Position numbers and translations under genes: made by a program
In this document: positions 44,334 through 53,933 of the stretch, in pieces
Layout of the letters: every line of letters begins with the position of its first letter
Numbering within the stretch: position 1 is the stretch's first letter
Assembly: GCF_007833795.1 (NCBI RefSeq)
Contig: NZ_CP032702.1
Span: forward strand, 2,790,001-2,854,000
DNA from: Candidatus Pantoea soli
GTDB lineage: Bacteria > Pseudomonadota > Gammaproteobacteria > Enterobacterales > Enterobacteriaceae
Direction: 5' to 3'
Length of the DNA: 64,000 bases
The notes under the pieces: generated by a model
Told to the model about the DNA's origin: nothing
Databases searched by the model: none
The model's input: the letters and a program-made list of their open reading frames with translations, nothing else

Positions 44334-45071
44334 ATGACGCGTATGAAACATCTGGTGGCTGCAGCCACACTGAGCCTGAGCCTGGCCCTGGCTGGCTGCT
44401 CCGGTTCATCGGACCCGGTCCCGGACAGCCCGCCGTCTGAAATTTATGCGACAGCCCAGCAAAAGCTGCAGGACGGTAACTTTAAAGCAGCGATTAAGCA
44501 ACTGGAAGCGCTGGATAACCGTTATCCGTTTGGTCCTTATTCGCAGCAGGTGCAGCTGGATTTAATCTACGCGTACTACAAAAATGCCGACCTGCCTCTG
44601 GCGCAAGCGGCAATTTCCCGCTTTATGCGTCTGAACCCGACCCATCCGAATATCGACTACGTCATCTATATGAAAGGTCTGACGGACATGGCGCTGGATG
44701 ACTCTGCGCTGCAGGGCTTCTTCGGGATTGACCGCTCTGACCGCGATCCGACACACGCGCGTGACGCGTTTCGTGATTTCTCGCAGCTGCTGCGTGGCTA
44801 TCCAAACAGCCAGTATGCGGCAGATGCGCAGAAGCGTCTGACGTTCCTGAAAGATCGTCTGGCGAAATATGAGCTTTCAGTGGCGCAATTCTATACCAAA
44901 CGGGGCGCCTATGTCGCTGTCGTTAATCGTGTGGAAGGCATGATGCGTGATTATCCGGATACGCAGGCTACGCATGATGCGCTGCCGCTGATGGAAAATG
45001 CCTATCGCCAGCTGCAGCTGACAGCCGAAGCGGACAAAGTGGCGAAAATCATCGCAGCCAACAACAGTTAA
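44334..45071 (+). CDS. bamD: outer-membrane assembly lipoprotein BamD
   Basis: An essential part of the BAM complex that inserts beta-barrels into the outer membrane. The 245-residue protein has a lipobox LAGC near residue 22 and five TPR-like repeats (for example [19 protein letters not shown] near 39; [19 protein letters not shown] near 160). The C-terminal half that contacts BamC is conserved ([20 protein letters not shown]). A strong terminator follows. Confidence 0.96.
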   Translation: MTRMKHLVAAATLSLSLALAGCSGSSDPVPDSPPSEIYATAQQKLQDGNFKAAIKQLEALDNRYPFGPYSQQVQLDLIYAYYKNADLPLAQAAISRFMRLNPTHPNIDYVIYMKGLTDMALDDSALQGFFGIDRSDRDPTHARDAFRDFSQLLRGYPNSQYAADAQKRLTFLKDRLAKYELSVAQFYTKRGAYVAVVNRVEGMMRDYPDTQATHDALPLMENAYRQLQLTAEADKVAKIIAANNS

Positions 45072-45090
45072 GTCCGTTCAGTGTCACAAA

Positions 45091-45115
45091 AAAAGCAGCC
45101 TCCGGGCTGCTTTTT
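45091..45115 (+). terminator. terminator of bamD
   Basis: AAAAGCAGCC-tccg-GGCTGCTTTTT, 20 nt after the stop. Confidence 0.88.
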
Positions 45116-45260
45116 CATGCGCGCAGAAGCCGAATCTGCTGGTTTCCGCTGCGGTTATCCCGTCAATCTTGCGCCCTTCCCGCAGTGCCTTCAAGCTTTT
45201 TACGCCTGTTCCCCGGCCTTTCTCACAATTTAGCGGCATTGACAAAATGTGACATTTCAA

Positions 45261-45276
45261 TGTGATCCAGATCACA
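45261..45276 (+). promoter_or_regulatory. CRP-binding site upstream of raiA
   Basis: TGTGATCCAGATCACA, a full TGTGA-N6-TCACA palindrome 64 nt before the raiA ATG. CRP control of raiA is known in E. coli. Confidence 0.8.
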
Positions 45277-45339
45277 CAAATTCCTGTACTCCGCGGTATG
45301 CTGGACCTACCCAGACGGAAATGACAGAGAGGTTTAACT

Positions 45340-45666
45340 ATGATTCTGAACATTACCAGCAAACAAATGGAAATCACTGCGGCTATCCGCAACCATGTCG
45401 AAGACCGTCTCGCCAAGCTGGAAAAATGGCAAACCCACCTGATAAATCCGCACATTGTGTTATCGAAAGAGCCGAAAGAATTCGTGGCCGACGCCACCAT
45501 TAACACGCCAAACGGTACGCTGGTTGCCAGCGCGAAACACGATGATATGTATACGGCCATTAATGACCTGATCGCCAAGCTCGAGCGCCAGCTCAATAAA
45601 GCGCAGCACAAACCGGAAGCGCGCCGGGCGGCCACCAGCGTAAAAGATTTTTCGCCGGCAGGATAA
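45340..45666 (+). CDS. raiA: ribosome hibernation factor RaiA (YfiA)
   Basis: Binds the 30S decoding region in stationary phase or cold shock, blocking translation and keeping 70S monomers. The 108-residue protein shows the HPF/RaiA core: [40 protein letters not shown] and [16 protein letters not shown]. The C-terminal tail ([15 protein letters not shown]) that distinguishes RaiA from short HPF is present. GAGAGG precedes the ATG, and a terminator follows. Confidence 0.95.
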   Translation: MILNITSKQMEITAAIRNHVEDRLAKLEKWQTHLINPHIVLSKEPKEFVADATINTPNGTLVASAKHDDMYTAINDLIAKLERQLNKAQHKPEARRAATSVKDFSPAG

Positions 45667-45681
45667 TGTCTTCTTGTTCAG

Positions 45682-45707
45682 CAACGCGCCTGCGGGCGCG
45701 TTTTTTA
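45682..45707 (+). terminator. terminator of raiA
   Basis: AACGCGCC-tgc-GGGCGCGTTTTTTATT, followed within bases by the pheA -35 region. Confidence 0.85.
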
Positions 45708-45736
45708 TTGACAGCTTTTAAGCAGTGCGGTTACTC
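45708..45736 (+). promoter_or_regulatory. pheLA promoter
   Basis: -35 TTGACA (45708-45713), 17-bp spacer, -10-like TTACTC (45731-45736); the transcript would begin about 20 nt before pheL. Confidence 0.6.
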
Positions 45737-45764
45737 TCAGGTCAACTTTCTGCCGGACATCACA

Positions 45765-45812
45765 ATGAAACATCTGCCGTTTTTCTTCGCATTCTTTTTT
45801 ACCTTCCCCTGA
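45765..45812 (+). CDS. pheL: phe operon leader peptide PheL
   Basis: A 15-residue peptide, MKHLPFFFAFFFTFP, with seven Phe among its residues, almost identical to E. coli PheL. Ribosome stalling at Phe codons when charged tRNA-Phe is short prevents formation of the downstream terminator and allows pheA expression. Confidence 0.95.
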   Translation: MKHLPFFFAFFFTFP

Positions 45813-45859
45813 ACGGGAGGCGATTCGTCATGTGAAAATGAATGCGAAGACGAACAACA

Positions 45860-45886
45860 AAGCCTCCCAGCCGGGAGGCTTTTTTA
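45860..45886 (+). terminator. pheA attenuator
   Basis: GCCTCCC-agcc-GGGAGGC followed by TTTTTTATT. The upstream GGGAGGC at 45815-45821 can pair with the same GCCTCCC, giving the antiterminator. Confidence 0.9.
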
Positions 45887-45910
45887 TTGGACATTTTACA
45901 GGTGAGCCCT

Positions 45911-47074
45911 ATGACCCCCGAAAATCCGCTGCTGGCCCTGCGCGATAAAATCAGCGCCGTTGATACCCAGCTTTTGACGCTACTGGCAGAACGCCGCGCG
46001 CTGGCTGTTGAGGTAGCACACGCCAAACTCGCCAGGCACCGCCCGATTCGCGATGTGGAACGCGAGCGTGCGCTGCTGGAGAATCTGATTACGCTGGGTA
46101 AACATCATCAGCTGGATGCACATTACATCACCCGCCTGTTTCAGCTGATTATTGAAGACTCGGTGCTGACGCAGCAGGCGCTGCTGCAGAAAAACCTTAA
46201 CCATCCTCATGCGCTGTCGCCGCGTATTGCCTTCCTCGGGCCTAAAGGCTCCTACTCGCATCTTGCAGCGCGTAAATATGCTTCACGCCATTTTGACTCG
46301 ATGGTAGAAATGGGCTGCCTGAAATTCTATGACATTATTCAGCAGGTCGAGAGCGGCCAGGCGGATTACGCGGTGATGCCGATTGAAAACACCAGCTCCG
46401 GCTCCATCAATGACGTTTACGATCTGCTGCAGCACACCTCACTGTCGATTGTCGGTGAGCTGACTATTCCTATCGAACATTGTGTGCTGGTGAATGGCCA
46501 CACTGACCTGCAGCAGATTGAAACCGTCTACAGTCATCCGCAACCTTTCCAGCAGTGCAGTCAGTTTATTAATCGCTTCCCGCAGTGGAAAATCGAATAT
46601 ACCGAGAGCACCGCTGCGGCGATGGAAAAAGTGGCGGCCATGCATTCCCCGAAAGTGGCCGCGCTGGGCAGCGAAGCCGGCGGCGAGCTGTATGGTCTGC
46701 AGGTGCTGGAACGTAATCTGGCTAATCAGCAGCAGAATCACACGCGCTTTATCGTACTGGCCCGTAAACCGATTGAAGTGTCCAGCCAGGTACCGGCGAA
46801 AACCACGCTGATTATGGCTACCGGCCAGCAGGCAGGTGCGCTGGTTGAAGCGCTGCTGGTGCTGCGTAATCACAATCTGATTATGAGCAAGCTGGAAAAC
46901 CGCCCGATTCATGGCAATCCATGGGAAGAGATGTTTTATATTGATGTGCAGGGCAATCTGCAATCGGCGGCGATGCAGCAGGCCATTGACGAGCTGCGCG
47001 GCCTGACCCGTTCGCTGAAGGTGCTAGGCTGTTATCCGGGTGAGAACGTGGTACCCGTTGAACCGCGCAGCTAA
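45911..47074 (+). CDS. pheA: chorismate mutase / prephenate dehydratase PheA
   Basis: A bifunctional enzyme of phenylalanine synthesis, 387 residues. The AroQ chorismate mutase domain covers about residues 1-95 ([23 protein letters not shown]), the dehydratase about 105-285 ([32 protein letters not shown]), and the ACT domain the rest ([18 protein letters not shown], the Phe-binding site). The start at 45911 follows the attenuator with GGTGAG upstream and matches E. coli. It converges with tyrA. Confidence 0.96.
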   Translation: MTPENPLLALRDKISAVDTQLLTLLAERRALAVEVAHAKLARHRPIRDVERERALLENLITLGKHHQLDAHYITRLFQLIIEDSVLTQQALLQKNLNHPHALSPRIAFLGPKGSYSHLAARKYASRHFDSMVEMGCLKFYDIIQQVESGQADYAVMPIENTSSGSINDVYDLLQHTSLSIVGELTIPIEHCVLVNGHTDLQQIETVYSHPQPFQQCSQFINRFPQWKIEYTESTAAAMEKVAAMHSPKVAALGSEAGGELYGLQVLERNLANQQQNHTRFIVLARKPIEVSSQVPAKTTLIMATGQQAGALVEALLVLRNHNLIMSKLENRPIHGNPWEEMFYIDVQGNLQSAAMQQAIDELRGLTRSLKVLGCYPGENVVPVEPRS

Positions 47075-47076
47075 GT

Positions 47077-47104
47077 AAAAAGGCATCCATGCGGATGCCT
47101 TTTC
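47077..47104. terminator. bidirectional terminator between pheA and tyrA
   Basis: AAAAAGGCATCC-atgc-GGATGCCTTTTCTTTT between the converging genes. Confidence 0.85.
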
Positions 47105-47106
47105 TT

Positions 47107-48228
47107 TTACTGCCGGCTGTCGTTGGCCGAACGCAACATGCTGCGGCTTTCAACCAGGAAGCGCTGAGCATAATCGCCGAACCAGTCCGCCACCCGCTCA
47201 AAGCTGGTGATAAACGCCTGTTTATCACCCTGCTCCAGTAAAGCAATCGCTTCGCCAAAGCGCTGATAATAACGTTTGATCAGCGCCAGATTACTTTCCG
47301 ACGACATGATGATGTCCGCATAAAGCTGCGGGTTCTGGGCAAACAAACGCCCGACCATGGCCAGCTCGAGCCGGTAAATTGGCGAAGAGAGCGCCAGCAG
47401 CTGATCGAGATTCACGTTCTCCTCCGCCAGATGCAGGCCATAGGCGAACGTCGCGAAGTGGCGCAGCGCCTGGATAAAGGCCATATTCTGGTCGTGCTCA
47501 ACGGCACTGATGCGATGCAGCCGCGCGCCCCATACCTGAATCTGCTCCAGGAACCACTGATACGCTTCCGGCTGGCGGCCATCACACCACACCACCACCT
47601 GCTTGGCCAGGCTGCCGCTGTCCGGTCCGAACATCGGATGCAGGCCGAGCACCGGGCCACTGTGTGCGGCCAGCATTGCCTGCAGCGGGCGATTTTTGAC
47701 CGACGCCAGGTCAACCAGGATGCAGTCTTCCGGCAACGCCGGCAGCCTGCCAATGATCTGCTCGGTGAGGTGAATCGGTACGCTGATGATCACCATACCG
47801 GCATCGCTTAACAACGTCCCGGCCTGATGCCAGTCATCCTTATCCAGAATGCGCACGGTATAGCCCGAGAGCGTAAGCATCTTTTCAAACAGCCGCCCCA
47901 TCTGGCCGTTGCCGCCAACAATCACCACCGGACGCAGCGTCGGGCAAAGCGTTTTGAAGCCTTTTTCGTTTTCGTGCGCATAAGATTCACGCATCAAACG
48001 CCGCAGCACGTCTTCAATTAAATCCGGTGACACACCCAGCGCTTCGGCCTCCTGACGACGCGAAGCCAGCATACTGGCCTCACGCTCAGGCACATAAATA
48101 GGCAGGCCATAACGGCTTTTTACTTCTCCGACTTCAGCCACCAGCGCCAGCCTTTTTGCCAGCAGCCCAAGCAGAGCTTTATCCACTTCATCAATTTGAT
48201 CGCGCAGCGCGGTCAGTTCAGCCACCAT
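47107..48228 (-). CDS. tyrA: chorismate mutase / prephenate dehydrogenase TyrA
   Basis: A bifunctional enzyme of tyrosine synthesis, 373 residues. The chorismate mutase domain ([23 protein letters not shown]) occupies about the first 90 residues, then a Rossmann domain with [17 protein letters not shown] near 103 and the catalytic segment [19 protein letters not shown] near 195. It lies 6 bases after aroF, forming the TyrR-controlled aroF-tyrA operon known from E. coli. Confidence 0.96.
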   Translation of the reverse strand: MVAELTALRDQIDEVDKALLGLLAKRLALVAEVGEVKSRYGLPIYVPEREASMLASRRQEAEALGVSPDLIEDVLRRLMRESYAHENEKGFKTLCPTLRPVVIVGGNGQMGRLFEKMLTLSGYTVRILDKDDWHQAGTLLSDAGMVIISVPIHLTEQIIGRLPALPEDCILVDLASVKNRPLQAMLAAHSGPVLGLHPMFGPDSGSLAKQVVVWCDGRQPEAYQWFLEQIQVWGARLHRISAVEHDQNMAFIQALRHFATFAYGLHLAEENVNLDQLLALSSPIYRLELAMVGRLFAQNPQLYADIIMSSESNLALIKRYYQRFGEAIALLEQGDKQAFITSFERVADWFGDYAQRFLVESRSMLRSANDSRQ

Positions 48229-48234
48229 GACTCA

Positions 48235-49314
48235 TTACACCTCGTGTGACAGACGCGCCGACAGCACTCCCTGCAGATCCCGATGGATTTCACGCAGCAA
48301 GGTTTCGGTCGTTTCCCAGTTGATGCAGGCATCGGTGACAGAAACGCCGTATTTCATCTCGCTACGCGGCTGTTCAGAAGACTGGTTGCCTTCATGAATG
48401 TGACTTTCCAGCATCAGGCCAATAATGGAACGATTTCCATCTTTAATCTGCGCGATAGCCGATTCGGCTACGCCAGGCTGACGGCGATAGTCTTTGTTAG
48501 AATTGCCATGGCTGCAATCTATCATCAAGGCCGGACGCAGTCCCGCTTTCACCATCTCTTTTTCACACTGCGCGACATCTTCCGGACCGTAATTGGGCGT
48601 TTTGCCGCCGCGCAGAATCACATGCCCATCCGGATTCCCCTGGGTTTGCAGCAGGCACACCTGCCCTGCCTGATTGATACCCACAAAGCGATGCGGCATG
48701 GCTGCGGCGCGCATGGCATTGATGGCGGTACCCAGGCTGCCATCGGTTCCGTTTTTGAAACCAACCGGCATGGAAAGGCCGGAAGCCATTTCCCGGTGCG
48801 TCTGCGATTCCGTGGTACGTGCACCAATCGCGGACCAGCTAAACAGATCGCCCAGGTACTGCGGACTGTTGGGATCGAGCGCTTCTGTCGCCAGCGGCAG
48901 CCCCATCTCAACCAGATTCACTAACAGCTGACGCGCAATGTGCAGGCCCGCTTCCATATCAAACGAGTTATTCATATAAGGATCGTTGATCAGCCCCTTC
49001 CAGCCAACGGTGGTACGGGGTTTTTCAAAATAGACGCGCATAACGATGTACAGCTGATCCTTCAACTGTGCAGAAAGAGTTTGCAACTGACGAGCGTATT
49101 CCAGTGCGGCTTCGGGATCGTGGATCGAACAGGGGCCACATACCACCAGCAGACGCGGATCGCGGCCGGCAATAATGTCAGCAATGGTCTGCCGGGAAGC
49201 GGCAACACGGGCTTCCTGTTCTGCCGTCAGCGGAAACTTCGCTTTTAGCTCCTGCGGCGTGATTAAGATCTGTTCGTCGGCGATGTGCACATTATTCAGC
49301 GCGTCTTTTTGCAT
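48235..49314 (-). CDS. aroF: DAHP synthase, tyrosine-sensitive, AroF
   Basis: Condenses phosphoenolpyruvate and erythrose 4-phosphate, the first step of the shikimate pathway, and is inhibited by tyrosine. At 359 residues it is close to E. coli AroF. Signature segments are VVCGPCSIHDPEAALEYA near residue 60, RVYFEKPRTTVGWKGLINDP near 92, and IDCSHGNSNKDY near 265. The N-terminus MQKDALNNVHI is specific to AroF rather than AroG or AroH. TyrR boxes lie upstream. Confidence 0.95.
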   Translation of the reverse strand: MQKDALNNVHIADEQILITPQELKAKFPLTAEQEARVAASRQTIADIIAGRDPRLLVVCGPCSIHDPEAALEYARQLQTLSAQLKDQLYIVMRVYFEKPRTTVGWKGLINDPYMNNSFDMEAGLHIARQLLVNLVEMGLPLATEALDPNSPQYLGDLFSWSAIGARTTESQTHREMASGLSMPVGFKNGTDGSLGTAINAMRAAAMPHRFVGINQAGQVCLLQTQGNPDGHVILRGGKTPNYGPEDVAQCEKEMVKAGLRPALMIDCSHGNSNKDYRRQPGVAESAIAQIKDGNRSIIGLMLESHIHEGNQSSEQPRSEMKYGVSVTDACINWETTETLLREIHRDLQGVLSARLSHEV

Positions 49315-49408
49315 GATGGCGATCCTTGTTAACTCGTTATGCGGTTAGTGATCCTCGCTGAGGACAGGCGTTACTCTATCATAGCTTGTATCTATATCAA
49401 TCCATCGA

Positions 49409-49426
49409 TGTACACTTTTATTACCA
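49409..49426 (-). promoter_or_regulatory. weak TyrR-like box near the aroF promoter
   Basis: TGTACACTTTTATTACCA (plus-strand reading) matches TGTAAA-N6-TTTACA at most positions and lies about 95 nt upstream of aroF, next to a possible -35 TTGATA on the minus strand. Confidence 0.5.
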
Positions 49427-49515
49427 TATCTAAATACGCGTAGCGTTAACTACAAATTTATTTAATTAAATCAAAAAATTAAAAATAAACAGCCACGCCA
49501 CGAGCACGATGTTTG

Positions 49516-49533
49516 TGTAAATAATATTTTACA
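49516..49533 (-). promoter_or_regulatory. perfect TyrR box upstream of aroF
   Basis: TGTAAATAATATTTTACA is an exact TGTAAA-N6-TTTACA palindrome, 202 nt before the aroF start. Strong TyrR boxes bind even without tyrosine; cooperation with the weaker box closer to the gene would give tyrosine-dependent repression. Confidence 0.85.
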
Positions 49534-49768
49534 ATAATGATTTTCTAATCTGCCAACGTTGTTCTTTTGAGACTAACCTCCTGTTATTCAGCCAGGTTTT
49601 AACAGGATCACTCGTATCCGTTGCCTGTATCAGACGTCGCCCGTTTAGGGGCACGGATTTGCTCAGGCCGTTAAGGCGTCGCACTTCAGCTATGGCTGGT
49701 AAGGACGCATCCGCATTATCAACCCGCTGCCGCGAGATGCTGGATCCCCCTCACGCAACTGCAGCGCA

Positions 49769-49794
49769 GGAAGCCGGAAGCCGGAAGCCGGAAG
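49769..49794. repeat. heptanucleotide tandem repeat GGAAGCC
   Basis: GGAAGCC is repeated three times, followed by a partial fourth copy (GGAAGC). Such a run can change length by slippage. Confidence 0.85.
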
Positions 49795-49893
49795 CAGAGA
49801 ATATTGCAATGACTGATGCTGCAGCCGCCTTTATCCGCAGAACCGGTTTGCATTTTGCACTCGGGTGGCTGAGACCAGTTCAATGGATTACCG

Positions 49894-50025
49894 GATACGC
49901 AGAGCAGCTCAGCACCGGAGCGTCGCCACGCGGTAGTGGCACAGTTGATGCCGCTGGCCGATACGCAGAGCAGCTCAGCACCAGGGCGTCACCACGCGGT
50001 AGTGATACAGCTGATGGCGCTGGCC
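49894..50025. repeat. 66-bp direct tandem repeat, two copies
   Basis: Copies 49894-49959 and 49960-50025 both begin GATACGCAGAGCAGCTCAGC and end GCTGGCC; they differ at about seven positions. Within each copy a short inverted repeat CCACGCGGTAGTGG-like element occurs. Origin and function unknown. Confidence 0.9.
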
Positions 50026-50185
50026 TTTCGCCAACCGCACCTCACCGCACTGGAAAGGCTGGCAGTAACAGAGAATCCTGCCAGCCGCCGTGTGCAGTGG
50101 CTTTACGCAGGCTGATGAGTGCCAGGGTTTGATGACGACGGAGAGCGGCTAGGTGACTGCGGCGGTTTATCACCGATTGCGCCCA

Positions 50186-50219
50186 TAAAAAAAAGGGGTT
50201 GGCCATTTGGCCAACCCCT
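50186..50219 (-). terminator. terminator of the rpsP-rimM-trmD-rplS operon
   Basis: Minus strand AAGGGGTTGGCC-aaat-GGCCAACCCCTT followed by TTTTTT, about 39 nt after rplS. Confidence 0.92.
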
Positions 50220-50257
50220 TGTTTGCTATTAACTTGAGATGTCGCTTACGCGAGCTC

Positions 50258-50614
<357 letters not shown>

Positions 50615-50647
50615 TCATATCCTGGGTAAACTGATAGTCAGGGAAGA

Positions 50648-51412
50648 TTACTCTTCCACCTCATCGTTTTGTTGCTGCCGATGTTCCTGCTGGAACTCAT
50701 TAAGCAACCGTGCTTGCTCTTCAGTCAGAGCCAGGTTTTCCAGAAGTTCAGGTCTTCTTAGCCAGGTACGGCCCAGCGACTGTTTCAGGCGCCAGCGGCG
50801 AATATCGGCATGGTTGCCCGACAGTAAAACTGACGGAACCTCCATCCCCTCTAACACTTCAGGACGGGTATAGTGCGGGCAATCCAGCAAACCGTCCGAG
50901 AACGAATCCTCATCGGCTGACGCCTGTTTACCCAGTACGCCAGGAATAAACCGGGCTACTGAATCAATCAACGTCATTGCTGGCAGCTCACCGCCACTGA
51001 GTACGTAATCACCGATTGACCATTCTTCATCAATCTCAGTGTGAATCACGCGCTCATCAATCCCTTCATAGCGACCACACACCAGAATCAGCTTCTGGTT
51101 GGTCGCCAGTTCGCAAACGCCCTGCTGGTCAAGTTTGCGACCCTGAGGTGAAAGATAAATCACCTTAGCGCCTTCTCCTGCCGCCGCTTTCGCTGCATGG
51201 ATGGCATCCCGTAAGGGTTGCACCATCATCAACATTCCCGGTCCGCCGCCGTAAGGACGATCGTCCACGGTACGGTGCCGGTCATGCGTGAAGTCACGCG
51301 GACTCCAGCTTTCAATGTTGAGCAGGCCATTTTTTACTGCCCGGCCAGTTACCCCGTACTCGGTAATAGCGCGAAACATCTCTGGAAACAGGCTGATAAC
51401 ACCAATCCACAT
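50648..51412 (-). CDS. trmD: tRNA (guanine-37-N1)-methyltransferase TrmD
   Basis: Methylates G37 next to the anticodon to prevent +1 frameshifting. The 254-residue SPOUT enzyme has the trefoil-knot AdoMet site: [13 protein letters not shown] near residue 110 and [13 protein letters not shown] near 133, plus [13 protein letters not shown] near 50. The ATG at 51412 gives [13 protein letters not shown] as in E. coli; an upstream ATG overlapping the rimM stop would add 13 residues. Confidence 0.96.
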   Translation of the reverse strand: MWIGVISLFPEMFRAITEYGVTGRAVKNGLLNIESWSPRDFTHDRHRTVDDRPYGGGPGMLMMVQPLRDAIHAAKAAAGEGAKVIYLSPQGRKLDQQGVCELATNQKLILVCGRYEGIDERVIHTEIDEEWSIGDYVLSGGELPAMTLIDSVARFIPGVLGKQASADEDSFSDGLLDCPHYTRPEVLEGMEVPSVLLSGNHADIRRWRLKQSLGRTWLRRPELLENLALTEEQARLLNEFQQEHRQQQNDEVEE

Positions 51413-51447
51413 CGCGTTCGCCGTTACGTTACCGGATTGTCCGGAGA

Positions 51448-51996
51448 TCAAAAACCAGGATCCCAGTCTACTTCAATAGTGCCAGTAGCGAGATCGACTT
51501 TCTTGATAACCTGTTCATCAAGAAACGGTATTAACCGCTCCTGTACACCGAATGCATCTTTCAGGTTTGCCTTTACGACGAGCACGTCGTTCGAGCCGGT
51601 TTCCATCAAATCAATGACTTTGCCCATCTCGTAGCCGTCGAGGTTAACTACTTTGCAACCCATAAGGTCTTTCCAGTAGTAATCGCCCTCTTCCAGCGGC
51701 GGTAGCTGCGTCGAGTCAACCGTGATTTCACTGTTGGTTAACTGCGCCGCGGCGTCCCGATCGTCAATGCCTTTGACTTTGATGATCAGGTCCTGATTGT
51801 GGTGCTTCCAACCTTCCAGTTCGACCTGCTGCCATTGACCGGCACGCTGGATGAACCAGGGTTGGTAGTCGAAGATGCTTTCAGCGTCTTCAGTGGAGGA
51901 AAACACTTTGAGCCAACCCCGAATTCCGTAAGCGGCTCCCATTTTGCCCAGTACCACCGGGTTAACAGGAGGCTGTGCGGCAGGTTTACTGCTCAT
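51448..51996 (-). CDS. rimM: 16S rRNA processing factor RimM
   Basis: Assists maturation of the 30S head and binds S19. At 182 residues it equals the E. coli protein. The N-terminal RimM barrel ([21 protein letters not shown]) and the PRC-barrel half ([26 protein letters not shown] end) are visible. The start at 51996 with GGTGG upstream matches MSSK; the longer frame adds three residues. It lies between rpsP (18 nt) and trmD. Confidence 0.96.
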   Translation of the reverse strand: MSSKPAAQPPVNPVVLGKMGAAYGIRGWLKVFSSTEDAESIFDYQPWFIQRAGQWQQVELEGWKHHNQDLIIKVKGIDDRDAAAQLTNSEITVDSTQLPPLEEGDYYWKDLMGCKVVNLDGYEMGKVIDLMETGSNDVLVVKANLKDAFGVQERLIPFLDEQVIKKVDLATGTIEVDWDPGF

Positions 51997-52014
51997 GCTC
52001 ACCACCGTGACAGA

Positions 52015-52263
52015 TTAAGCTGCTTTTTTTGCTTCTTTGATCAGCGCGTTAACGCGATCAGAAAGCGTTGCGCCCTGGCCAACCCAGTGCTCAATACGGT
52101 CCAGATCCAGACGCAGACCTTCAGCCTGACCAGAAGCGATCGGGTTGAAGAAACCTACGCGCTCGATGAAACGACCGTTACGCGCATTGCGGCTGTCAGT
52201 GACGACGACCTGATAGAACGGACGCTTTTTAGCGCCGTGACGTGCCAAACGAATTGTTACCAT
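52015..52263 (-). CDS. rpsP: 30S ribosomal protein S16
   Basis: An 82-residue assembly protein of the 30S body, identical in length to E. coli. It starts [20 protein letters not shown] and includes [14 protein letters not shown]. The ATG at 52263 has AGGATG upstream; the longer frame has no support. It leads the rpsP-rimM-trmD-rplS operon, behind a strong hairpin in the leader. Confidence 0.97.
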   Translation of the reverse strand: MVTIRLARHGAKKRPFYQVVVTDSRNARNGRFIERVGFFNPIASGQAEGLRLDLDRIEHWVGQGATLSDRVNALIKEAKKAA

Positions 52264-52288
52264 AACATCCTCATTAGTTAATAAAGCA

Positions 52289-52318
52289 CTCGGGCCCCAT
52301 CGAGGAACGGGGCCCGAG
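52289..52318 (-). promoter_or_regulatory. strong hairpin in the rpsP leader
   Basis: CTCGGGCCCC-10 nt-GGGGCCCGAG, a perfect 10-bp stem ending 25 nt before the rpsP ATG. No good T-run follows (TGCTTTATT), so it may be a weak terminator behind ffh or a leader element controlling rpsP. Confidence 0.6.
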
Positions 52319-52405
52319 CGCGATATAAAAAGCCCGAAAATTTTACTCATTTTGGCGCAAAAAGCAACCTGAGCACATCAAATTTCCGGCTTTTCGGTGA
52401 CCGCC

Positions 52406-53767
52406 TTAGCGGCCAGGGAATCCAGGCGGCATCATGCCTTTCATGCCACGCATCATTTTAGCCATGCCGCCCTTCTTCATTTTCTTCATCATGCGCTGCA
52501 TATCGTCGAACTGCTTAAGCAGGCGGTTAACGTCCTGCACCTGCATACCGGAGCCGGTAGCAATACGACGTTTGCGCGAGCCTTTGATGATTTCCGGCTT
52601 TTCACGCTCTTTCCGCGTCATCGAATTGATGATGGCTTCCATGCGTACCAGCACTTTGTCATCCATCTGCGATTTCACGTTATCCGGCAGCTGGCCCATG
52701 CCGGGCAGTTTGCCCATCAGACTGGCCATGCCGCCCATGTTACGCATCTGCTTAAGCTGCTCAAGGAAGTCATTCAGATCGAAGCCATCGCCGGTTTTCA
52801 GTTTTTTCGCCAGCTTTTCTGCCTGCTCGCGATCCACTTTGCTTTCGATATCTTCAATCAGCGACAGCACGTCGCCCATGCCAAGGATGCGCGACGCGAT
52901 ACGATCCGGATAGAAGGCTTCCAGCGCATCGGTCTTCTCGCCCATCCCCATGAATTTGATCGGCTTGCCGGTGATATGGCGAATAGACAGCGCCGCACCG
53001 CCGCGGGCATCACCGTCGACCTTGGTCAGAATGACACCGGTAAGCGGCAGCGCTTCGTTAAACGCTTTCGCCGTATTAGCGGCATCCTGACCGGTCATGG
53101 CGTCGACGACAAACAGGGTTTCCACCGGCTTAATCGCGGCATGCACCTGTTTGATCTCGTCCATCATCGCTTCGTCCACGTGCAGACGACCGGCGGTATC
53201 CACCAGCAGCACATCGTAGAACTTCAGCTTTGCTTCCTTCAGCGCGTTCTGCACGATATCGACTGGCTTCTGGCTCAGATCGGACGGGCAGAAATCCACA
53301 CCAACCTGTTGAGCCAGCGTTTCCAGCTGTTTGATCGCCGCCGGGCGATATACGTCAGCCGAGACCACCAGCACTTTTTTCTTGTGCTTTTCACGCAGGA
53401 ATTTACCCAGCTTACCGACGCTGGTGGTTTTACCCGCGCCCTGCAGGCCGGCCATCAGCACAACCGCTGGCGGCTGGGCGTTCAGGTTCAGCGCGTTGTT
53501 TTCTGCGCCCATCGCCGCAACCAGTTCATTGCGGACAATCTTGATGAATTCCTGGCCTGGCGTCAGGCTTTTATTCACATCCTGACCCACCGCCGCTTCT
53601 TTTACGCGGTTGATGAATTCACGCACCACCGGCAGCGCAACGTCTGCCTCAAGCAGCGCCATGCGCACTTCGCGCAGCGTATCTTTGATGTTGTCTTCGG
53701 TCAGCCTTCCGCGGCCGCTGATATTGCGCAGGGTCTGCGACAAACGATCGGTTAAATTATCAAACAT
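52406..53767 (-). CDS. ffh: signal recognition particle protein Ffh
   Basis: The GTPase that, with 4.5S RNA, targets nascent membrane proteins to FtsY. The 453 residues comprise an N-domain (1-90), the G-domain with GLQGAGKTT near 107, DTAGR near 190 and TKVDGDARGG near 248, and the Met-rich M-domain (MMKKMKKGGMAKMMRGMKGMMPPGFPGR end). It is divergent from ypjD and upstream of the rpsP operon. Confidence 0.97.
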   Translation of the reverse strand: MFDNLTDRLSQTLRNISGRGRLTEDNIKDTLREVRMALLEADVALPVVREFINRVKEAAVGQDVNKSLTPGQEFIKIVRNELVAAMGAENNALNLNAQPPAVVLMAGLQGAGKTTSVGKLGKFLREKHKKKVLVVSADVYRPAAIKQLETLAQQVGVDFCPSDLSQKPVDIVQNALKEAKLKFYDVLLVDTAGRLHVDEAMMDEIKQVHAAIKPVETLFVVDAMTGQDAANTAKAFNEALPLTGVILTKVDGDARGGAALSIRHITGKPIKFMGMGEKTDALEAFYPDRIASRILGMGDVLSLIEDIESKVDREQAEKLAKKLKTGDGFDLNDFLEQLKQMRNMGGMASLMGKLPGMGQLPDNVKSQMDDKVLVRMEAIINSMTRKEREKPEIIKGSRKRRIATGSGMQVQDVNRLLKQFDDMQRMMKKMKKGGMAKMMRGMKGMMPPGFPGR

Positions 53768-53933
53768 GCTCTCTCACTTAATGGCGTAGCGAGGCCGCCA
53801 GGGCGACACAATGCGGCGGATTATAACACGAAGCCAGGCCGATCTCTGCAATTGACCCTGAGATCGTTTGGAGCCTGCTGCCGCTGGCGCTATACTGCTT
53901 TTTTCCTTATCTGACCGACACCTGAAAGGATCT

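Larger units (their letters stand above)
49534..50185. other. repeat-bearing gap between aroF and rplS
   Basis: About 650 bases where E. coli carries yfiL, yfiR, yfiN and yfiB; none of these is recognisable here. It contains a heptamer run and a 66-bp tandem repeat (separate entries). A frame opens at 49659-50132, but it has low-complexity content, a TTG start and no convincing RBS. Confidence 0.6.

Noticed and set aside
49659..50132. 157-residue open frame between aroF and rplS
   Set aside because: TTG start without RBS, low-complexity content generated by the tandem repeats, and no recognisable family.
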